A DNA stretch of 64,000 bases, taken from NCBI RefSeq assembly GCF_000027005.1, contig NC_012966.1:186001-250000 (forward strand). The letters run 5' to 3'. The DNA is from Komagataella phaffii GS115 (lineage: Eukaryota > Ascomycota > Pichiomycetes > Pichiales > Pichiaceae). The position numbers and the translations under genes were made by a program. Positions 61,340-64,000 of the stretch are shown here, piece by piece (the stretch's first letter is position 1; each line of letters opens with the position of its first letter). The notes under the pieces are model-generated. The model made no database searches. It saw nothing but the letters and a program-made list of their open reading frames with translations, and had not been told where the DNA came from.

Positions 61340-64000
61340 CTAAACAATATAATCATCTTGGAACGGTTTCAAATCGCTCAGCTCAATAAGGTGTCTCATA
61401 GTGGGTCTTCCATGAGGGCAATTCCAGGGCTTATCTAATCCACTCAAATGGTGGACTACCCTAGTCATCGTTTTCATAGATAGTGATTTCCCAATCATGA
61501 TACTTGCCCTACAAGCCCTCATGGCGAACATGGATCGTATCTTGGATGGCCTCACGTGTGCTAATAGATTCTCTTTGCTGATCCCTTGATTTTCTTTAAG
61601 TAGATGGACCAGCTCATGAAAATCTGCTATGTCAAATACTGTTCCTTTTGACATTGGAATGGAAAGTAATTGAATCCTTTTCCCTGCCTCATTTTCCTCT
61701 TGAAACTTAATAGAAAATCCGTTCTTGCTGAAGATTTCGATGTTGTCTTGAACTAATACTTCATCTAGAAGATTTAACTCAATGAACTGTGGCACCACCA
61801 GCGGCTGGCTTAGAAACTGTGTGTTCTTCTGAAAGTTTTCAAAATTATATTTCTCGTCAGATGCATGTTGGTCTACAATAAAAAGGTCTTGCTTCCCTTC
61901 TGTCGACTTTTTAGTAACGATGATGAATCCAAGATTGAACTGACCGACTACCTTCATTTTCAAAAAGTCTGTCTTGGAAACTCTCATTGTCAAGGCTTCT
62001 TCTGCTACTTCTTTGTCAGTGATGTCATCTTTGGCAACTTCTAAAGAAGTCTTTTCGGAATCAACTGCGTTGATCAGTCTGGAAGTATTGGAGGCAAATT
62101 GTTGTGCAATTTTTTGGCTTTCTATTGCAACTGTTCCGACGTATCTTTGTGAGTTCAGGCGTTTGGCTCGGGAAAAGTTTAAAATAGGGACAGTTGATGA
62201 GTAGGAAGCTAGTAGGTCTATCTCCGAAGTTGCATTGTTTTGCTTACTTGGTTCTTGAAATATTTCTGTTACTAGTTGAGGGCGATTCTTTGGGATCTGT
62301 CTAGTAGTCGGGGAATTGTACTCTATTATGTCCGCATGGTCTGATCCGTCTTCTTCATCAATGATTTCTGCATTAACTAGTTCAGAATCATTACTCGGCT
62401 CTTGGTTTTTTATCCCATTCTCTACTATGTTTTCTTCATCAATTGACTTTTCAGTAGCCTTTGATCTACCAAAACCACCTCTCCCCTCGCCAATATGCTT
62501 TTCATCGATTATTACTACATCGTCCGGCCCTTGGTGATCATTATCTTCAACAGAGTACACTCTGGTGATTGATAAATTATTAGAATCATCATTGGGAGTA
62601 CTCGTTCCCTGGTCATCCACTTCATCTTCTTCTGAATAGTCACTCTTAGAACTTTCTTCTTCCTTCCTTTGATTCGAAGAATTATCTCTTTCGTCCAATC
62701 GATAATTTCGTACTGTCTTTACTGTCCTTGGAGGGGATAAGGTCGTCAAAACTACTCCCACGTCGTTTCCGATATCTTGATCTGGCTCAGTGGCACCAGT
62801 ATGTTCCTCAGAATCTTCACGAACAAAGAGAGAGAGCTCAGTTGTCGTATTGTTCGTATCTTCAACATGTAAACTAGCATCCTTCAGCCTCTTCGTCCTC
62901 TCGTTGATTGTGGAGTAAATATCGCTACGTTTCCTTTGTCTAAAGCTGGTATCTCCTGTAGGTCTCTGAAGCATACTAGAGTCTACCAGAGTAGATGTTT
63001 CTTGCTTTGGAATAATGTGTGATTGAGAATTAAACTCGTTAATTAATGCATCAATCAAAGACTCTAGAACCTGGTCTTCATGGTGAATCATTATAGTCCG
63101 CTTGTCAGGGGTAACGTTTATATCCAGATAGTTTGGATCCAACTTCAAGTTGAGTACAACCATTGGATACTGCAGATGATTGAACGTCTTGTATGCTTCA
63201 TTGATCTTCTTGGATAATTGTGCCAGATCTACCGGCCTTCCATTAATGAAAAATAATTGTCTATCAGAAGATGCTCTTCCCTGACCAAAAGAGCAATTTG
63301 AAATGTAACCTTCTACCGACAGTTCAAACTCTTCGGAGTACTTAGCGGATATGCTCAACTGTATGTTAATAGGAATCAATCCGTTCAGTGCTCCTGCACC
63401 AAACACATTGACAAGGTTTCCTTTCAAAGAGGCGCCTTGTGTTGCCAACATCTGATTCTTTTTACCCTTTGCTGTTATATGATTGACCATAATACGTCTC
63501 TGTGTATTGATCACAGCGTAGCTTTGAAGTACTGTCATCAATTTGTAAAAATCTCTCTTGGCATGCTTGACGAGCTCCTTTCTGCGAACAGGCAAGTTTT
63601 CAAAAATGTTTGATATGGTGACTTCTGTGCCTTTCTTGGCTGAGATCGAAGAACTTTTGATCAGTTTGCCCGAATGGTCATACTCCAGCTTGCTAGCTGC
63701 GACATCTGGATCAGGACATGTAACAATGGTAACATTGCTTATATTGCACAATGAACTCATTGCCTCTCCCCTAAAGCCCAAAGTACTGACGGCTTGCAAA
63801 TCCTCAAAACTTGAAAGTTTTGAAGTGTAATAAGGAGAGCATACAAATGGATGATCTTCCACTGAAATTCCAACCCCATCGTCAGACACTTGAATGGAAT
63901 CCAGACCGTAGTCTTTGATGGTAATCTGAATCTGGGAACTGTTGGCATCAATAGCATTCTCTACCAGCTCCTTCACAGCAGCTGTGAGATCAATGATCAA
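61340..64000 (-). CDS. PMS1: Pms1, MutL-alpha mismatch repair endonuclease (5' end outside the window)
   Basis: Pms1 pairs with Mlh1 as MutL-alpha and nicks the new strand in mismatch repair. The visible 886 codons lack only the first 15-50 or so residues: the sequence enters at LIIDLTAAVKELVENAIDAN, GHKL ATPase motif I with the catalytic glutamate. Motif II is SDDGVGI and motif III TLGFRGEAMSSL; INVTPDKRTIMIHHE ends the N-terminal half. A disordered acidic linker (about 330-620) follows. The C-terminal endonuclease has DQHASDEKYNFE (DQHAx2Ex4E, about residue 709 of the visible part), ACRASIMIGKSL and NCPHGRPTMRHL, the zinc-site motifs of Pms1/PMS2. It ends LKPFQDDYIV. No ATG is visible at the edge, so it is partial. 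Confidence 0.97.
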   Translation of the reverse strand: MIIDLTAAVKELVENAIDANSSQIQITIKDYGLDSIQVSDDGVGISVEDHPFVCSPYYTSKLSSFEDLQAVSTLGFRGEAMSSLCNISNVTIVTCPDPDVAASKLEYDHSGKLIKSSSISAKKGTEVTISNIFENLPVRRKELVKHAKRDFYKLMTVLQSYAVINTQRRIMVNHITAKGKKNQMLATQGASLKGNLVNVFGAGALNGLIPINIQLSISAKYSEEFELSVEGYISNCSFGQGRASSDRQLFFINGRPVDLAQLSKKINEAYKTFNHLQYPMVVLNLKLDPNYLDINVTPDKRTIMIHHEDQVLESLIDALINEFNSQSHIIPKQETSTLVDSSMLQRPTGDTSFRQRKRSDIYSTINERTKRLKDASLHVEDTNNTTTELSLFVREDSEEHTGATEPDQDIGNDVGVVLTTLSPPRTVKTVRNYRLDERDNSSNQRKEEESSKSDYSEEDEVDDQGTSTPNDDSNNLSITRVYSVEDNDHQGPDDVVIIDEKHIGEGRGGFGRSKATEKSIDEENIVENGIKNQEPSNDSELVNAEIIDEEDGSDHADIIEYNSPTTRQIPKNRPQLVTEIFQEPSKQNNATSEIDLLASYSSTVPILNFSRAKRLNSQRYVGTVAIESQKIAQQFASNTSRLINAVDSEKTSLEVAKDDITDKEVAEEALTMRVSKTDFLKMKVVGQFNLGFIIVTKKSTEGKQDLFIVDQHASDEKYNFENFQKNTQFLSQPLVVPQFIELNLLDEVLVQDNIEIFSKNGFSIKFQEENEAGKRIQLLSIPMSKGTVFDIADFHELVHLLKENQGISKENLLAHVRPSKIRSMFAMRACRASIMIGKSLSMKTMTRVVHHLSGLDKPWNCPHGRPTMRHLIELSDLKPFQDDYIV

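Overview
The window is a gene-dense piece of a budding-yeast nuclear genome, most likely Komagataella (Pichia pastoris group); the genus is an inference from gene content. Three things support it. A nuclear complex I 30 kDa subunit gene is present, which Saccharomyces lacks. The Sec16 gene is very long. CTG codons stand at invariant leucines (for example ELP3 residue 295), so the code is standard and this is not a CUG-Ser yeast. Most genes have no intron. The few introns that exist are short, with the branch point only about 8-13 nt from the 3' splice site.

Layout, left to right. 0.4-14 kb: SEC16 (COPII/ER exit sites, -), ELP3 (Elongator, +), an unrecognised low-complexity protein (-), and EPL1 (NuA4, -). 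14.5-25 kb: MSD1 (mitochondrial AspRS, -), TEF4/CAM1 (eEF1B-gamma, +) with an intronic C/D snoRNA that looks like snR38, MNN9 (Golgi mannosyltransferase, +) under an overlapping upstream ORF, a LEE1-like CCCH protein (+), NOG1 (-), a small four-exon gene (+) that is easy to miss, and RPL2 (-). 25-38 kb: a YCR023C-like MFS transporter (-), SMC2 (condensin, +), a methionine-permease-like transporter (-), GLY1 (threonine aldolase, +), and a TMA108-like M1 peptidase homologue (+). 38-45 kb: an unrecognised gene (-), tropomyosin TPM (+) beside EOS1 (+) as in S. cerevisiae, RRT14 (+), and MET18/MMS19 (-). 45-64 kb: TAO3 (+), END3 (+), NUGM (-), CCT2 (-), SAL1 (+), STE2 (-), a candidate small gene (+), and PMS1 (-, running off the right edge).

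The genes do not form one pathway; this is an ordinary chromosomal segment with no mobile element, no CRISPR array and no tRNA gene that I can find. Several ancestral neighbourhoods and regulatory layouts are visible: the TPM-EOS1 pair, a snoRNA in the TEF4 intron, and a Tbf1/Cbf1-like pair of motifs upstream of RPL2.

A caution for any reader: at least five clearly real genes or gene-like regions (SEC16 twice, SMC2, the 38-39 kb gene, TAO3, SAL1), and possibly a small gene at 60.8 kb, have their frame broken by one base, in all the cases I could localise at or next to a homopolymer. Some of these are essential genes, and one lies in a tract full of N. The simplest reading is homopolymer indel errors in a draft assembly, not pseudogenes. 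The most interesting candidate biology is the four-exon gene, the in-frame membrane-spanning extension right after the tropomyosin TGA stop, the overlapping uORFs on MNN9 and EOS1, and the intronic snoRNA.
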